Source: Bacteroidota bacterium
Lineage (GTDB): Bacteria; Bacteroidota; Ignavibacteria; UBA10030; SZUA-254
DNA length: 64,000 nt
Direction: 5' to 3'
Assembly: GCA_020056225.1 (NCBI GenBank)
Contig: JAGVIE010000044.1
Location: 1 to 64,000, forward strand
Below are positions 36,946 to 46,023 of the stretch, piece by piece. A program made the position numbers and the translations under genes. A model generated the notes under the pieces. That model did not search any database, was not told the DNA's origin, and saw only the letters and a program-made list of their open reading frames with translations. Numbering within the stretch: the stretch's first letter is position 1; every line of letters begins with the position of its first letter.

Positions 36946-37706
36946 TTGGACAGCAAATCTCTGATCTTGCGAGGATTATTTGTTATCAATGCATCGATGC
37001 CGAATCTCAGCGCTCTTTTAAATCCTCGCTCGGTATTGACCGTATATTCACCCACAAGTAATCCATCATTATGTGCATCATCTATCAATCGCCTGCTTAT
37101 TACTGATCTGCCGGTAATCAAATACTCTGCACCGATAGACTTCGTAAATTTAACCGGCGATTTAAGCTTACGACGAAAAGGAGAATAAAGAAAACCCGTT
37201 GCGATTCGTTGATCTACCTCTTTAACACGCTCAATGAATGGATGGTGAAACGATGATATGAGAACGTTTTTAATAAGACGAAAGGATTCGACTAATTCGA
37301 TGCATCTATCAACGATAAGCAGATTTTGTTTGCGTGCCGGTTCGGTTTTGATTTCGATATTAATTCCGATTTTATTCCGAATTACGGAAAAGACATCAGC
37401 AAGAGTTGGAATTTTTTCATCGGCAAATTTCTGATGATACCGGCTGCCTGCGTCGAGCCTTTTCAGTTCGGCAATATCATAGTCACTAACTAAACCTTTA
37501 CCGTTTGTTGTCCGATTCAGTCTACTGTCGTGGATAACGACAACCTCATCATCTTTCGTTAGATGAATATCTAATTCAATCGCATCGGTGCCATCTGTTA
37601 TTGCTTGCTTGAAAGCAGCTATCGTGTTTTCCGGCCTAATTGCAGACGACCCCCTGTGTGCAACTATAAGCGGCGCTTGACAATAATCAATCCATGAAAA
37701 TTTCAT
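36936..37706 (-). CDS. Glycerophosphodiester phosphodiesterase
   Basis: Hydrolyses glycerophosphodiesters to glycerol 3-phosphate and an alcohol. The 256 residues are a GDPD TIM barrel with the expected start IVAHRGSSAIRPENTIAAF (HR and E near residues 16-28), then AIELDIHLTKDDEVVVIHD (metal-binding Glu/Asp and catalytic His), LNRTTNGKG, and NIEIKTEPAR. There is no signal peptide, so the enzyme is cytoplasmic, of the UgpQ type. Its start overlaps the adk stop by 4 bp, so the two are coupled. Confidence 0.93.
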   Translation of the reverse strand: MKFSWIDYCQAPLIVAHRGSSAIRPENTIAAFKQAITDGTDAIELDIHLTKDDEVVVIHDSRLNRTTNGKGLVSDYDIAELKRLDAGSRYHQKFADEKIPTLADVFSVIRNKIGINIEIKTEPARKQNLLIVDRCIELVESFRLIKNVLISSFHHPFIERVKEVDQRIATGFLYSPFRRKLKSPVKFTKSIGAEYLITGRSVISRRLIDDAHNDGLLVGEYTVNTERGFKRALRFGIDALITNNPRKIRDLLSNKK

Positions 37707-38344
37707 TTATGATTTATCGATACAAAAATATCGCGCGTGACTTGCTCGATGCTCCCCTGTGCATTAACGGTTTTCAACAATCCAATCTTCTGATAATACC
37801 GCTTAACCGGCTCTGTTGATCGTGCATAAACCAGAAGCCGCTCTCGTATTGTATCCGGGTTATCGTCATCCCGTTGGCTCAATTGCCCGCCACAATTCGG
37901 ACATTTTGTTTTATCTTTTATTGTCTCTATACCGAAAATTTTCCCGCACTGGTCGCAGCTCGATCTTTTCCCCAGCCGTCTTATGATTTCCGTTTCATCA
38001 ACCTCCATGCTAATGACACAATCAATGTTCAAACCTAACTGCGCCAGCAGGAAAGATAACCCCTCTGCCTGTGGAATAGTTCTTGGGAAGCCATCGAGGA
38101 TAAAACCGTTCTTGCATTGTTCTGATTTTAACACATCCCTAATAATTCCAATCATAATGCTATCGGATACAAGCTGTCCTCCATCTAATATTGCCTTTGC
38201 CGCTCTGCCGAGTTCTGTATCTTTGACAATCGCTTCCCTGAGCAAATCGCCCGTTGAAATCTGTGGTATGTTCAGGGTTGCAGATAGTAATTTCGCTTGA
38301 GTGCCTTTTCCAACACCCGGAGGTCCAAACAGTATCAATCTCAT
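37703..38344 (-). CDS. adk: Adenylate kinase
   Basis: Interconverts ATP + AMP and 2 ADP. The 213 residues begin with LILFGPPGVGKGTQA (P-loop at about 7-15) and include the NMP region QISTGDLLREAIV, DGFPRTIPQAEGL, and a lid with four Cys, CDQCGK... and CPNCGG, that would bind zinc; this long-lid form is common. Length is normal. It is the third gene in a chain of tightly packed reverse genes (GDPD overlap 4 bp, M1 peptidase abutting). Confidence 0.97.
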   Translation of the reverse strand: MRLILFGPPGVGKGTQAKLLSATLNIPQISTGDLLREAIVKDTELGRAAKAILDGGQLVSDSIMIGIIRDVLKSEQCKNGFILDGFPRTIPQAEGLSFLLAQLGLNIDCVISMEVDETEIIRRLGKRSSCDQCGKIFGIETIKDKTKCPNCGGQLSQRDDDNPDTIRERLLVYARSTEPVKRYYQKIGLLKTVNAQGSIEQVTRDIFVSINHK

Positions 38345-40789
38345 TTAGTTATCCTTGTCCTCATTATCTTTTTCCCTTTCCTGAATTTTATCTATTGCGT
38401 CTCTTGCATCTTTTGTAATCCGACTGTCTGTTGCAGAGGCGGCATATTTTTGAAGCGGCTCTTCGGCTCTGGCATCGCCGATTTCGCCTAAAACACGAAT
38501 AACGGCACGCTGGAAATAAAAACTGGGGTCTTTCAGCGACTTGATAAGATAATATAAGACATCGTCTCGCTCTTTCCAACTTGAAGCAAGAATATTAACT
38601 GCCTGGATTCGTAAGTTCTGCTCAATGCCATATCTCGTATAGGATGTAACAGCCTGTAGGGCATACTCATCTTTTTGCTGAGACAACAAGTTGAGAGCAG
38701 TCCGCCGCAGAATTTCATTATGTGAATCTTGTTGCAACGCTTTTTCTAAATACGATTTCCTGTTCGTTGAATCCAGCATCACCAACGATTGAAGCGCTCC
38801 TGAAGAAACAGAATAACTGGAATCTTTCTCGAAAGCATGTTGTAATGTTCCGAGAACTTGTTCGCTTTTGAACTTGCCCATCGATCCGACCACAGCCGTT
38901 CGCACACGCGCATCACGGTCACCGTATGCTACGATGAGTGTATCTCTAATCCACGATTGTTTAGCGCCTGCCAATGCCCAGACCGCATCGCTCCGTACAG
39001 CCCAGAATTTATCTTCTAACGCCGCCCTGCTCAAAGCATCCACTACAGAATCATTCCCCGGGTACCACTGAAGCTCATCAATCGCGTGAAGCCGGTCAAC
39101 TCCATCGGATGCGTATTCAAGCTGAAAAATCCATTCTTCAGTTGATTTTTGGAAATTGACTTTCTTAAGAATTTTACTTCCCTTATCGAATATTATAAGA
39201 TCGGGCTGCCTATAAGCGGGGAAAGAAAATGTTTCTTCCGCATTTGAAATCAGCACACGATGCGTTTCTGGCTGACCGTGAACCCAGACTTCAATTTCAA
39301 CCGGTGTTTTAAAAATTCCGGTCAGCGAATCGATATTCTGTGTTTGCTTCACAGTTAGTTGAACACTTCGGGAGGATTGATCCCATCGTGAAGTAACATC
39401 GAATGTTGGACATCCGGCTTTATATACCCACTGATTAAAGAACCAATAAAGATTGTATCCGGTTGCTTCCTCGATTGCATTTTTGAAATCGTTAGTCTCT
39501 ACACACCGGTACGCAAATTTATCGACATAATGATTGATAGCTTTGAAGAACAGTTCATCTCCAAGATAATCACGAAGCATATTCAGGACGACGGCACCTT
39601 TTCCATATATTCTGTTATCGAACACATCCATCGGATTAATATATCGATTACAAACTGTCGGTCTGCGATGATTGTCCCTGTCGACATTACTAAGTGTGTT
39701 TTGGTTATCCAGCATTGCTTTTGCCGCGTCATCCTTACTGAGGTCATATTCTCTGAAGAGATTTTCGAAATAGCTGGCGAACCCCTCGTTCAGCCATGCA
39801 TGCGACCAATCCTTGCATGTAATCAAATCACCGAACCATTGATGAGCCAACTCGTGCGCTACCAATCCGTCGCTTGAGTTATCGAGATGCGCGCGCGCGT
39901 CGTGGATCGTGTTATCGTTCAAGGTTACGGCGCTTACATTTTCTTGTCCGCCAAAAATGAAATCAGCTACCACCGTCTGAGAAAATTTTTCCCACGGGTA
40001 TGGATAGCCGGTCTTTGACGAGAAAAATTCTATCATCTTCGGTGTTTTCTCAAACGAACGCATCGCATCATCCCGCTGATGCTTGTATACAAAATAGCTT
40101 ATCGGCAGCGTATACAATGAATCCTTTATTTCAACATACTCGCCTACAATCAACGAGATCAGATACGAAACATGCGGCTTGCTTTCAAGCCAGTGGTAAG
40201 TTACTATATGATTTTTCGGATTCTTCTTTAGCTCAATGAGTTTACCATTGCTTATTGCCGTTAAACGGTCGCCTACCGTTACAATCATCTCGCTTGTTGC
40301 AAAATCGTTTGGATAGTCGTAACACGGAAACCAGTAGTGATTGTCCTCTGCCTCGCCCTGCGTCCATGCCTGATATTGTTTTTGTGGATATCCGCTATCC
40401 GGAGTTACGAAATACAGTCCTTTCCTCGGTGAACTGACTGAATATGAAACTGTTAGATTCAAAGTATCGCTGAGTCCATAAGGTTTATCAAGTGTAACAA
40501 AAAGTGTTTCGCCTCGCTGTTCATAATGTAACTGCTGAATATCCAACCGTACGCTGCTAATACTCATATCGGCGGCATCAAGCAGGACTTCAATGAACAT
40601 CGGTCTGAGCGGAACAAGCTTGATGCTCACATCACCGACACAGGTTTTTTCCATTAGATCGACTGATATGTTCAGTTTGTAATGGAGAATATCGTAGGTT
40701 CGCTCGCGTGCGAAGCGTTCAGCAGGGATTTGTGCAAATAGGATAATAGAACAAAAAAGAAAAATAGCCGGTAAATATAAATGTTTCAT
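38345..40789 (-). CDS. M1 family aminopeptidase with HEAT-like tail
   Basis: An exported 814-residue zinc peptidase. Signal peptide at 1-18 (SIILFAQ). The gluzincin core has the exopeptidase-type motif GGQENVSAV (the usual GAMEN is GGQEN), HELAHQWFGD with the zinc His residues near 308-312, and WLNEGFASYFENL with the third ligand Glu. Residues 560-800 contain repeated helical units (ALEDKFWAVRSDAVWAL, DRDARVRTAVVGSMGKF, FQRAVIRVLGEIGDARA) like HEAT repeats. It abuts adk without a gap and overlaps rlmN by 4 bp. It probably digests peptides in the periplasm. Confidence 0.93.
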   Translation of the reverse strand: MKHLYLPAIFLFCSIILFAQIPAERFARERTYDILHYKLNISVDLMEKTCVGDVSIKLVPLRPMFIEVLLDAADMSISSVRLDIQQLHYEQRGETLFVTLDKPYGLSDTLNLTVSYSVSSPRKGLYFVTPDSGYPQKQYQAWTQGEAEDNHYWFPCYDYPNDFATSEMIVTVGDRLTAISNGKLIELKKNPKNHIVTYHWLESKPHVSYLISLIVGEYVEIKDSLYTLPISYFVYKHQRDDAMRSFEKTPKMIEFFSSKTGYPYPWEKFSQTVVADFIFGGQENVSAVTLNDNTIHDARAHLDNSSDGLVAHELAHQWFGDLITCKDWSHAWLNEGFASYFENLFREYDLSKDDAAKAMLDNQNTLSNVDRDNHRRPTVCNRYINPMDVFDNRIYGKGAVVLNMLRDYLGDELFFKAINHYVDKFAYRCVETNDFKNAIEEATGYNLYWFFNQWVYKAGCPTFDVTSRWDQSSRSVQLTVKQTQNIDSLTGIFKTPVEIEVWVHGQPETHRVLISNAEETFSFPAYRQPDLIIFDKGSKILKKVNFQKSTEEWIFQLEYASDGVDRLHAIDELQWYPGNDSVVDALSRAALEDKFWAVRSDAVWALAGAKQSWIRDTLIVAYGDRDARVRTAVVGSMGKFKSEQVLGTLQHAFEKDSSYSVSSGALQSLVMLDSTNRKSYLEKALQQDSHNEILRRTALNLLSQQKDEYALQAVTSYTRYGIEQNLRIQAVNILASSWKERDDVLYYLIKSLKDPSFYFQRAVIRVLGEIGDARAEEPLQKYAASATDSRITKDARDAIDKIQEREKDNEDKDN

Positions 40790-41925
40790 TTAACCTCCAA
40801 TTTGGAATGATGGAATTTTGGAGTAATGGAGTTACGCTTTTTTCTTTCAACGCTTACTGCTAATTGTCCGCATGCGGCATCTATATCCTCGCCGGCACTA
40901 CTTCGAACGAAGACGGTTACATGCGACTCACGAAGTTTTTTAACAAATTCTTCCATCTTTGATAATTTTACCGGTCGCAATTTTAAATCTATTCCTTCCG
41001 GATGCTTAAACCCTATATCATGGAACGGGATGATATTCACTTTGCATGGAATCTTCTTCGATAATCTGATGAGTTGTTTGATGTCTTGATCTCTATCATT
41101 CACTCCATCAAAAAGAATGTATTCGAATGTTGGACGGCGTTTTATCTTACGGTAATAGTATTGAAGAGAATCTATCATTTCCGGAAGCTTGTATCGTTTA
41201 GCAATGGGCATTAGTTTTTCCCTCACACTTTGATCGAGCGAGTGGAGCGAGACGGCAAGTTTTACTTTTCTATTTTCATCTGCCATCTTCCGAATCTGAG
41301 GTACCAGCCCGACTGTCGATACAGTGATGTGCTTTGCGGCTATTGCCATTCCGGTAGTGACAATTTCAATTGATTTCATCACATCATCATAATTCAGCAT
41401 CGGCTCGCCCATTCCCATATAGACAAGGTTGGTAATACGTTTGCCGGAATATTTTTTCACCTGTAATATTTGATCGATAATCTCTCCTGTGGTGAGATTG
41501 CGAATGAAACCCATAGTACCCGTTGCGCAGAACTTACAATCGAGCGGACAGCCGACCTGAGTTGAAACACAGAGTGTAAGGCGTTTAGGTCCATCTTCAT
41601 CGTCAGCTTTGGAATTTTCAAATTCAATCTTTGGCGGAATCAGCACGCTTTCGATTTTCGTTCCATCTTTCAACTGGAACAGAAATTTTTCCGTTCCATC
41701 AGAGGATTTTTGCACATCGACAATCCCAATAGAATCAATTTTGGAAATCTCAGTCAAGTTATCCCTCAGCGACTTTGCAAGCGAACTCATTTCTGTGAAT
41801 GAAGATACTTCTTTGGTGTACAACCAATCGAAAAGCTGTTTACCGCGAAACTTCTTCTCGCCAATGGAGAGAGCGAAGTATTCCAGTTCCTGCAATGTGA
41901 GTCCTTTAAGATTAACTTTTTTCAT
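40786..41925 (-). CDS. rlmN: 23S rRNA (adenine2503-C2)-methyltransferase
   Basis: A radical SAM methylating 23S rRNA A2503 and some tRNAs. The 379 residues have CPLDCKFCATG with the three iron-sulfur cysteines near 125-132, MGMGEPMLNYDDV, TVSTVGLVP, and the C-terminal methyl-carrying Cys in DIDAACGQLA. An N-terminal helical domain (LTLQELEYFALSIGEKKFRGKQLFDWLY) is the usual accessory. The stop overlaps the M1 peptidase start by 4 bp. About 20 residues after the Cys extend the C terminus. Confidence 0.96.
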   Translation of the reverse strand: MKKVNLKGLTLQELEYFALSIGEKKFRGKQLFDWLYTKEVSSFTEMSSLAKSLRDNLTEISKIDSIGIVDVQKSSDGTEKFLFQLKDGTKIESVLIPPKIEFENSKADDEDGPKRLTLCVSTQVGCPLDCKFCATGTMGFIRNLTTGEIIDQILQVKKYSGKRITNLVYMGMGEPMLNYDDVMKSIEIVTTGMAIAAKHITVSTVGLVPQIRKMADENRKVKLAVSLHSLDQSVREKLMPIAKRYKLPEMIDSLQYYYRKIKRRPTFEYILFDGVNDRDQDIKQLIRLSKKIPCKVNIIPFHDIGFKHPEGIDLKLRPVKLSKMEEFVKKLRESHVTVFVRSSAGEDIDAACGQLAVSVERKKRNSITPKFHHSKLEVK

Positions 41926-41971
41926 AATGGTGTTATAATGTAAGAAATGGTTGGAAGGGTTGCAAGGCAGG

Positions 41972-42045
41972 GTAGAGTCCTTTCCTCAGAAAGGACTTCG
42001 GTATCAAACGAATCCCAGGTGTCCGCTCAGGGGACTGGACTCTAC
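41972..42045. repeat. Palindromic repeat near the yggU 3' end
   Basis: Two nested dyads: GTCCTTTC-CTCA-GAAAGGAC (41977-41996, perfect 8-bp stem) inside GTAGAGTCC (41972-41980) and its inverted copy GGACTCTAC (42037-42045). The outer arm reaches into the last codons of the yggU gene. It has no coding content and could act as a transcript-end structure or belong to a dispersed repeat family. Confidence 0.7.
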
Positions 42046-42260
42046 GCGATGTCGACGATTTTGGTTTTCCCGGTTATTCCACGAAGGATTGTAAAACACC
42101 TCTTCGGTTTTCCGAAATACTCTGACAGCAATTCAATCACTTTATCGTTTGCCTTGCCTTCTATCGGCGGAACGGATACGCTGACAACGAAGCTGTTCTC
42201 ATCAATCTGCTTCACCTCGTTCTTGCGGGCATTAGTTTTAACACGAACAGTGATTTTCAC
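42042..42260 (-). CDS. YggU/DUF167 family protein
   Basis: A 72-residue protein of the DUF167 (YggU) family, recognised by VRVKTNARKNEV at the start, VVSVSVPPIEGKANDKVIELLSEYFGKPK in the middle, and ILRGITGKTKIVDI near the end. The family has no firm biochemical role. The gene stands about 120 bp upstream of rlmN in transcription order. The last codons overlap a palindromic repeat. Confidence 0.88.
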   Translation of the reverse strand: MKITVRVKTNARKNEVKQIDENSFVVSVSVPPIEGKANDKVIELLSEYFGKPKRCFTILRGITGKTKIVDIA

Positions 42261-42286
42261 AATTACGCTTTCTCTTTATTCAAAAA

Positions 42287-42394
42287 ATTTCTAAATCCTA
42301 ATTTCTAAATCCTAAACAAATTCAAATCTCTAAATTCTAAATAGCATTTAACATCTATTTGATGTTTTAATATTCGAATTTGAGATTTGTTTAG
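42287..42394. repeat. AT-rich repeat cluster
   Basis: An exact 14-bp tandem repeat ATTTCTAAATCCTA (42287-42300, 42301-42314) precedes an imperfect long dyad: CTAAACAAATTCAAATCTC (42312-42330) against GAGATTTGTTTAG (42382-42394), with a central perfect hairpin AACATC-TATTT-GATGTT (42350-42366). It fills the 160 bp between purC and yggU and resembles a small non-coding repeat element. Confidence 0.6.
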
Positions 42395-42422
42395 TATTTC
42401 GAATTTCGTGCTTCGAATTTTA

Positions 42423-43316
42423 CTACTCAACTTCCTTCCCCGTCAATTTCCTCAACGCTTCGCGGTACAACTCGGATGTTTTTTGTATAACATAATCCGG
42501 CATCATCGGTCCCGGCGGCTGTTTGTTGAAATTGATGGAAAGTAAATAATCGCGCACAAACTGTTTATCGAAACTTTCCTGACCTGTTCCGGGTTTGTAT
42601 TTCGTGGTAGACCAGAAGCGTGATGAGTCGGGCGTCAATAATTCATCGATTAAAATAAGTTGATTGTCGAAGAAGCCGAATTCCATTTTTGTATCTGCGA
42701 TGATTATTCCTTTTGTTTCTGCGATGCGAGCGGCACGTTTATATATTTCAAGCGTATATGTTTTAACTTTCTCCGCGACTTCCTTCCCGATAATAGCGGC
42801 GGCTTCATCGAACGAAATATTCTCATCGTGTCCAACATCTGCTTTGGTTGATGGAGTGAAAATCGGTTCCGGTAATTTTGATGATTCAACTAACCCATCG
42901 GGTAACTTGATACCGCAGATTGATTTTGATATTTTGTATTCATTCCAACCGGAGCCGGAAATATATCCGCGAACTATGCACTCAACCGCCAACGGCTTGG
43001 CTTTCTTGACAACTATACTTCTTCCGCGAAGTTGTTCTTTGTACGGCGCACATTCTTTAGGAAATTTGTCAACATCAGAAACAACAATATGATTTGGAAT
43101 GATGTCTCTTACAGCATCGAACCAAAAATAGGAGATTTGCGTCAACACTTTCCCCTTGTCGGGAATCGGCTGAGGCATCACGACATCGAACGCCGAAAGC
43201 CGGTCGGTTGCAACTATGAGAAGATGCTCGCCTAAATCATAAATATCGCGGACTTTACCTCGTTTTAAGAATTTGAGTGAAGGAAAGTTGGTTTGATAAA
43301 TTGATGTTGAGTTCAT
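42423..43316 (-). CDS. purC: SAICAR synthase
   Basis: Phosphoribosylaminoimidazole-succinocarboxamide synthase, step 8 of purine synthesis. The 297 residues carry the substrate loop [13 protein letters not shown] near 17-29, [30 protein letters not shown], and [12 protein letters not shown] with [12 protein letters not shown]. This is the fused-length form seen in Bacteroidota and eukaryote-like PurC rather than the ~240-residue type. It has no purine neighbours here. Confidence 0.97.
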   Translation of the reverse strand: MNSTSIYQTNFPSLKFLKRGKVRDIYDLGEHLLIVATDRLSAFDVVMPQPIPDKGKVLTQISYFWFDAVRDIIPNHIVVSDVDKFPKECAPYKEQLRGRSIVVKKAKPLAVECIVRGYISGSGWNEYKISKSICGIKLPDGLVESSKLPEPIFTPSTKADVGHDENISFDEAAAIIGKEVAEKVKTYTLEIYKRAARIAETKGIIIADTKMEFGFFDNQLILIDELLTPDSSRFWSTTKYKPGTGQESFDKQFVRDYLLSINFNKQPPGPMMPDYVIQKTSELYREALRKLTGKEVE

Positions 43317-43380
43317 GATGATGTTAGATGTTAGATTTAGGTTTTAAGTTTCAGGAATATCTTTTTTCATTTTTGCATTT

Positions 43381-43827
43381 TTAATTTTTACTTGACGTGT
43401 GGTCATGGATGATTTTCCAACCATCCTTAAACTTTCTGAAAATGAGCGTGAATACACCTTTCGGATTATCTTTTTCCCGTTTCAATTCCCAGCGTCCAAA
43501 AATCCATGCCGATTCTTTTGATAATAATCTTATTTCCAATTCCGTAAATTTCAACTCTCCCATTTTCTCTTTAGAATTATAGCTCTTCTTATATTTTTCG
43601 TAAGTTGCATTCCATCCCTGCTGGATATTTCCGCCGCTTGTAAACAATAGACTGTCGGATTTCCAGTAATCATTCATATAATTTTTGATATCGCCATTAT
43701 TCCACGCGTCTTTCTGCCGCTCCAAAAGCGAGGATATCTGTTGTTTTGCAATGTCATCGTGCTGAGACAAAGCCGGAAGATAAATTCCGGCAAGAAGAAA
43801 AAATACCGCGCCTATTCTGCCAATCAT
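43381..43827 (-). CDS. Exported DUF4440/SnoaL-like protein
   Basis: 148 residues with a signal peptide (cleavage near ALSQ at 21). The rest is one NTF2-like cone domain: QISSLLERQKDAWNNGDIKNYMNDYW, SLLFTSGGNIQQGWNATYEKYKKSY, and FTLIFRKFKDGWKIIHDHTS are typical of DUF4440. Members bind small ligands or act as isomerases; none can be assigned here. It lies 7 bp after the aldehyde dehydrogenase stop in transcription order. Confidence 0.85.
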   Translation of the reverse strand: MIGRIGAVFFLLAGIYLPALSQHDDIAKQQISSLLERQKDAWNNGDIKNYMNDYWKSDSLLFTSGGNIQQGWNATYEKYKKSYNSKEKMGELKFTELEIRLLSKESAWIFGRWELKREKDNPKGVFTLIFRKFKDGWKIIHDHTSSKN

Positions 43828-43834
43828 ATTATAC

Positions 43835-45253
43835 CTACGAATTTTTACTATACTCTTTTTCCAGATCGATTGCCGTCAATGCTTCATTAAGATATTTATT
43901 CACATCGATGTTCAGCCACTTTTCATTGATACGACGACGGCAGATACGGTGAATATTCAACAGATGTCGAGTCGAGATATTATCGGTCGTACTGTTTTTT
44001 CCGCCTGAACCGCAGCTAAGCGTAAATGAAGTAGAAAGTGTATTGAACATCCCGCCCAACGCACCCTGTGTAGACGGCGTGTTCACTAGAATCCTGGCAA
44101 CATCGACTGAGTTTGAAAAATACTCGATCCTTTCCGGGTTGTTGGAATAAATCACGGCGGTATGACCTATTCCCCCGAACTTTGTAATCTCGATACACCG
44201 GTCGATTGACGATTCGAAATCCTGTTCGATATAGAAAGCAAGTATAGGCGCAAGAATTTCCGCGGAGAGCGGACAAGTTCTGGAGACTTCATTCAGTTCT
44301 GCTATAAGAACAGTTGTATCGTCCGGTACTTTTAAGTTTGCCATCTCGGCAATTCTTTGAACCGGCTGACCCACAATTACCGGCGACATCAATCCGCGAT
44401 TTTTATCATACGCAATGTTCCCGACTTTTTCAATTTCTTCGGCGTTAAGGAAATACGCTTTTTGATTTTTAAATTCTTCCCTTACTTTATCTGCAATACC
44501 TTTCTTAACAACAATCGCCTGCTCGCTGGCGCAAATCGAGCCGTTATCAAAAGTTTTTGACATCAGAATACTTCTAACAGCAAACGGAATATCCGCCGAC
44601 GCTCCGATATACACCGGGACGTTTCCAGCGCCAATTCCTATCGTTGGAGTACCGGAACTGTAGCTTGCCTTTACCATTTCACCTGTTCCGGTAGCTAAGA
44701 TTAATGCCAATCCATGATGGCTCATCAATTCTTTAGTCGTCAGCATATTCGGCTTGGTAAGCCATTGAATACAGTTTTCCGGCGCTCCGGCATTGCAGGC
44801 GGCTTCATAACAAATTCGAGCCGTCTCACCGACACAATTTTTAGCGGATGCAGTCGAACTTATTATGATTGGATTGCGCGTCTTCATCGATATGAGAATT
44901 TTGAAAATCGTCGTGGAGGTCGGATTGATTACCGGTACGAGACCGAGGATTGGACCGATCGGTTCAGCTAATTCTAATATTCCGGAAAACGGATCTTCGA
45001 ATATTATGCCGACTGTTTTCTGGTTTTTTATCTGCTCATATACAAGTTGACTCGCTATAACATTTTTTATGACCTTGTGTTCCCAAACTCCAAGTGCTGT
45101 TTCTTCGACAGCCATTTTCGCGAGATGTATGCGATTGTCCATCGCCGTCAGGTAAACCGCTCTGACTATTTGATCAGTTTGCTTCTGATTCAATTTCCTG
45201 AACGCCGCCGCGGCTTTTTTCGCCCGCTGAATTATTTCATCTGGTTTTGCCAT
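43835..45253 (-). CDS. Acylating (CoA-dependent) aldehyde dehydrogenase, EutE/AdhE-N-like
   Basis: 472 residues of the aldehyde dehydrogenase superfamily in its CoA-acylating form, converting acetaldehyde (or a short aldehyde) and CoA to acyl-CoA and NADH. Seen: EDPFSGILELAEPIGPILGLVPVINPTST, the Rossmann-like ALILATGTGEMVKASYSSGTPTIGIGAGNVP, and the catalytic Cys in FDNGSICASEQAIVV. It matches the N-terminal half of AdhE; no alcohol dehydrogenase half and no microcompartment genes are near, and no encapsulation peptide stands out. An NTF2-like gene follows and aat precedes it. Physiological aldehyde unknown. Confidence 0.9.
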   Translation of the reverse strand: MAKPDEIIQRAKKAAAAFRKLNQKQTDQIVRAVYLTAMDNRIHLAKMAVEETALGVWEHKVIKNVIASQLVYEQIKNQKTVGIIFEDPFSGILELAEPIGPILGLVPVINPTSTTIFKILISMKTRNPIIISSTASAKNCVGETARICYEAACNAGAPENCIQWLTKPNMLTTKELMSHHGLALILATGTGEMVKASYSSGTPTIGIGAGNVPVYIGASADIPFAVRSILMSKTFDNGSICASEQAIVVKKGIADKVREEFKNQKAYFLNAEEIEKVGNIAYDKNRGLMSPVIVGQPVQRIAEMANLKVPDDTTVLIAELNEVSRTCPLSAEILAPILAFYIEQDFESSIDRCIEITKFGGIGHTAVIYSNNPERIEYFSNSVDVARILVNTPSTQGALGGMFNTLSTSFTLSCGSGGKNSTTDNISTRHLLNIHRICRRRINEKWLNIDVNKYLNEALTAIDLEKEYSKNS

Positions 45254-45345
45254 ATCATATGCTCCAATTTAGTCATATCGTCAAACATTAACGCGAAGTT
45301 ATTGATGCCGTTCGTAAGAGAATATAGAAACAAATTCACACGATT

Positions 45346-45954
45346 TCAATCGGGAAAGGATCGCCGTTTGACCACCGCTTTTTTTAGGAGGCGCAGATAA
45401 TCTTCCCGTGGTATTTCTATCGCTCCTAATCGCGCAAGATGAGGAGTATTGAATTGAGTATCGAGCAATTCAAATTTTCCGGCGCGAAGTTTATCAACTA
45501 AATAAACAAGAGCCACTTTCGATGCATCCCGCACCCGGCTGAACATCGACTCACCGAAAAATGCCGCCCCCAAAGCTACACCGTATAATCCACCGGCGAG
45601 GGAATCGTCCTTCCAAGCCTCGACAGAGTGTGCAAAACCGAGTTTATGAAGCTGGACATAACTTTGTATAATTTCATTGGATATCCATGTATCATCCCGC
45701 TTCGCACATTGATGCATGATTTCTTCGAATGCAGTGTTAATCCGAATCTGAAAAAATTTTTTCTTTATCGTCTGGTGCAAGCTTCGAGTAATTTTTAAAC
45801 CATCTATCGGAATAATCGCACGCGGATCGGGAAAATGCCACCAAATATCACCTTGACGTGATTCAGCCATAGGAAAGTAACCCGAGGCATAGGCAAAGAG
45901 CAAAAAATCAGGATCTATAATCTTACTATTTGATATCAGATTAGATTTTATCAT
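45346..45954 (-). CDS. aat: Leucyl/phenylalanyl-tRNA-protein transferase
   Basis: Attaches Leu or Phe from tRNA to the N terminus of proteins bearing Arg or Lys, marking them for ClpS/ClpAP degradation. The 202 residues show FAYASGYFPMAE, IWWHFPDPRAIIP, KITRSLHQTIKKKFFQIRIN, TWISNEIIQSYVQLHKLGFAHSVEAW, and the C-terminal FELLDTQFNTPHLARLGAIEIPREDYL, all family hallmarks. Length is normal. A 13-bp inverted repeat separates it from pfk. Confidence 0.95.
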   Translation of the reverse strand: MIKSNLISNSKIIDPDFLLFAYASGYFPMAESRQGDIWWHFPDPRAIIPIDGLKITRSLHQTIKKKFFQIRINTAFEEIMHQCAKRDDTWISNEIIQSYVQLHKLGFAHSVEAWKDDSLAGGLYGVALGAAFFGESMFSRVRDASKVALVYLVDKLRAGKFELLDTQFNTPHLARLGAIEIPREDYLRLLKKAVVKRRSFPD

Positions 45955-45967
45955 TGTATCATTTTAT

Positions 45968-46012
45968 CATTGATTCATTGTTTAAATGATTAAATGTTTC
46001 AATGAATCAATG
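45968..46012. terminator. 13-bp perfect inverted repeat between pfk and aat
   Basis: CATTGATTCATTG (45968-45980) and CAATGAATCAATG (46000-46012) form a perfect 13-bp stem with a 19-nt AT-rich loop, 11 bp after the pfk stop. The low GC makes it a weak terminator; it could equally be an mRNA stability element or dispersed repeat. Confidence 0.5.
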
Positions 46013-46023
46013 CATCAATTTTC

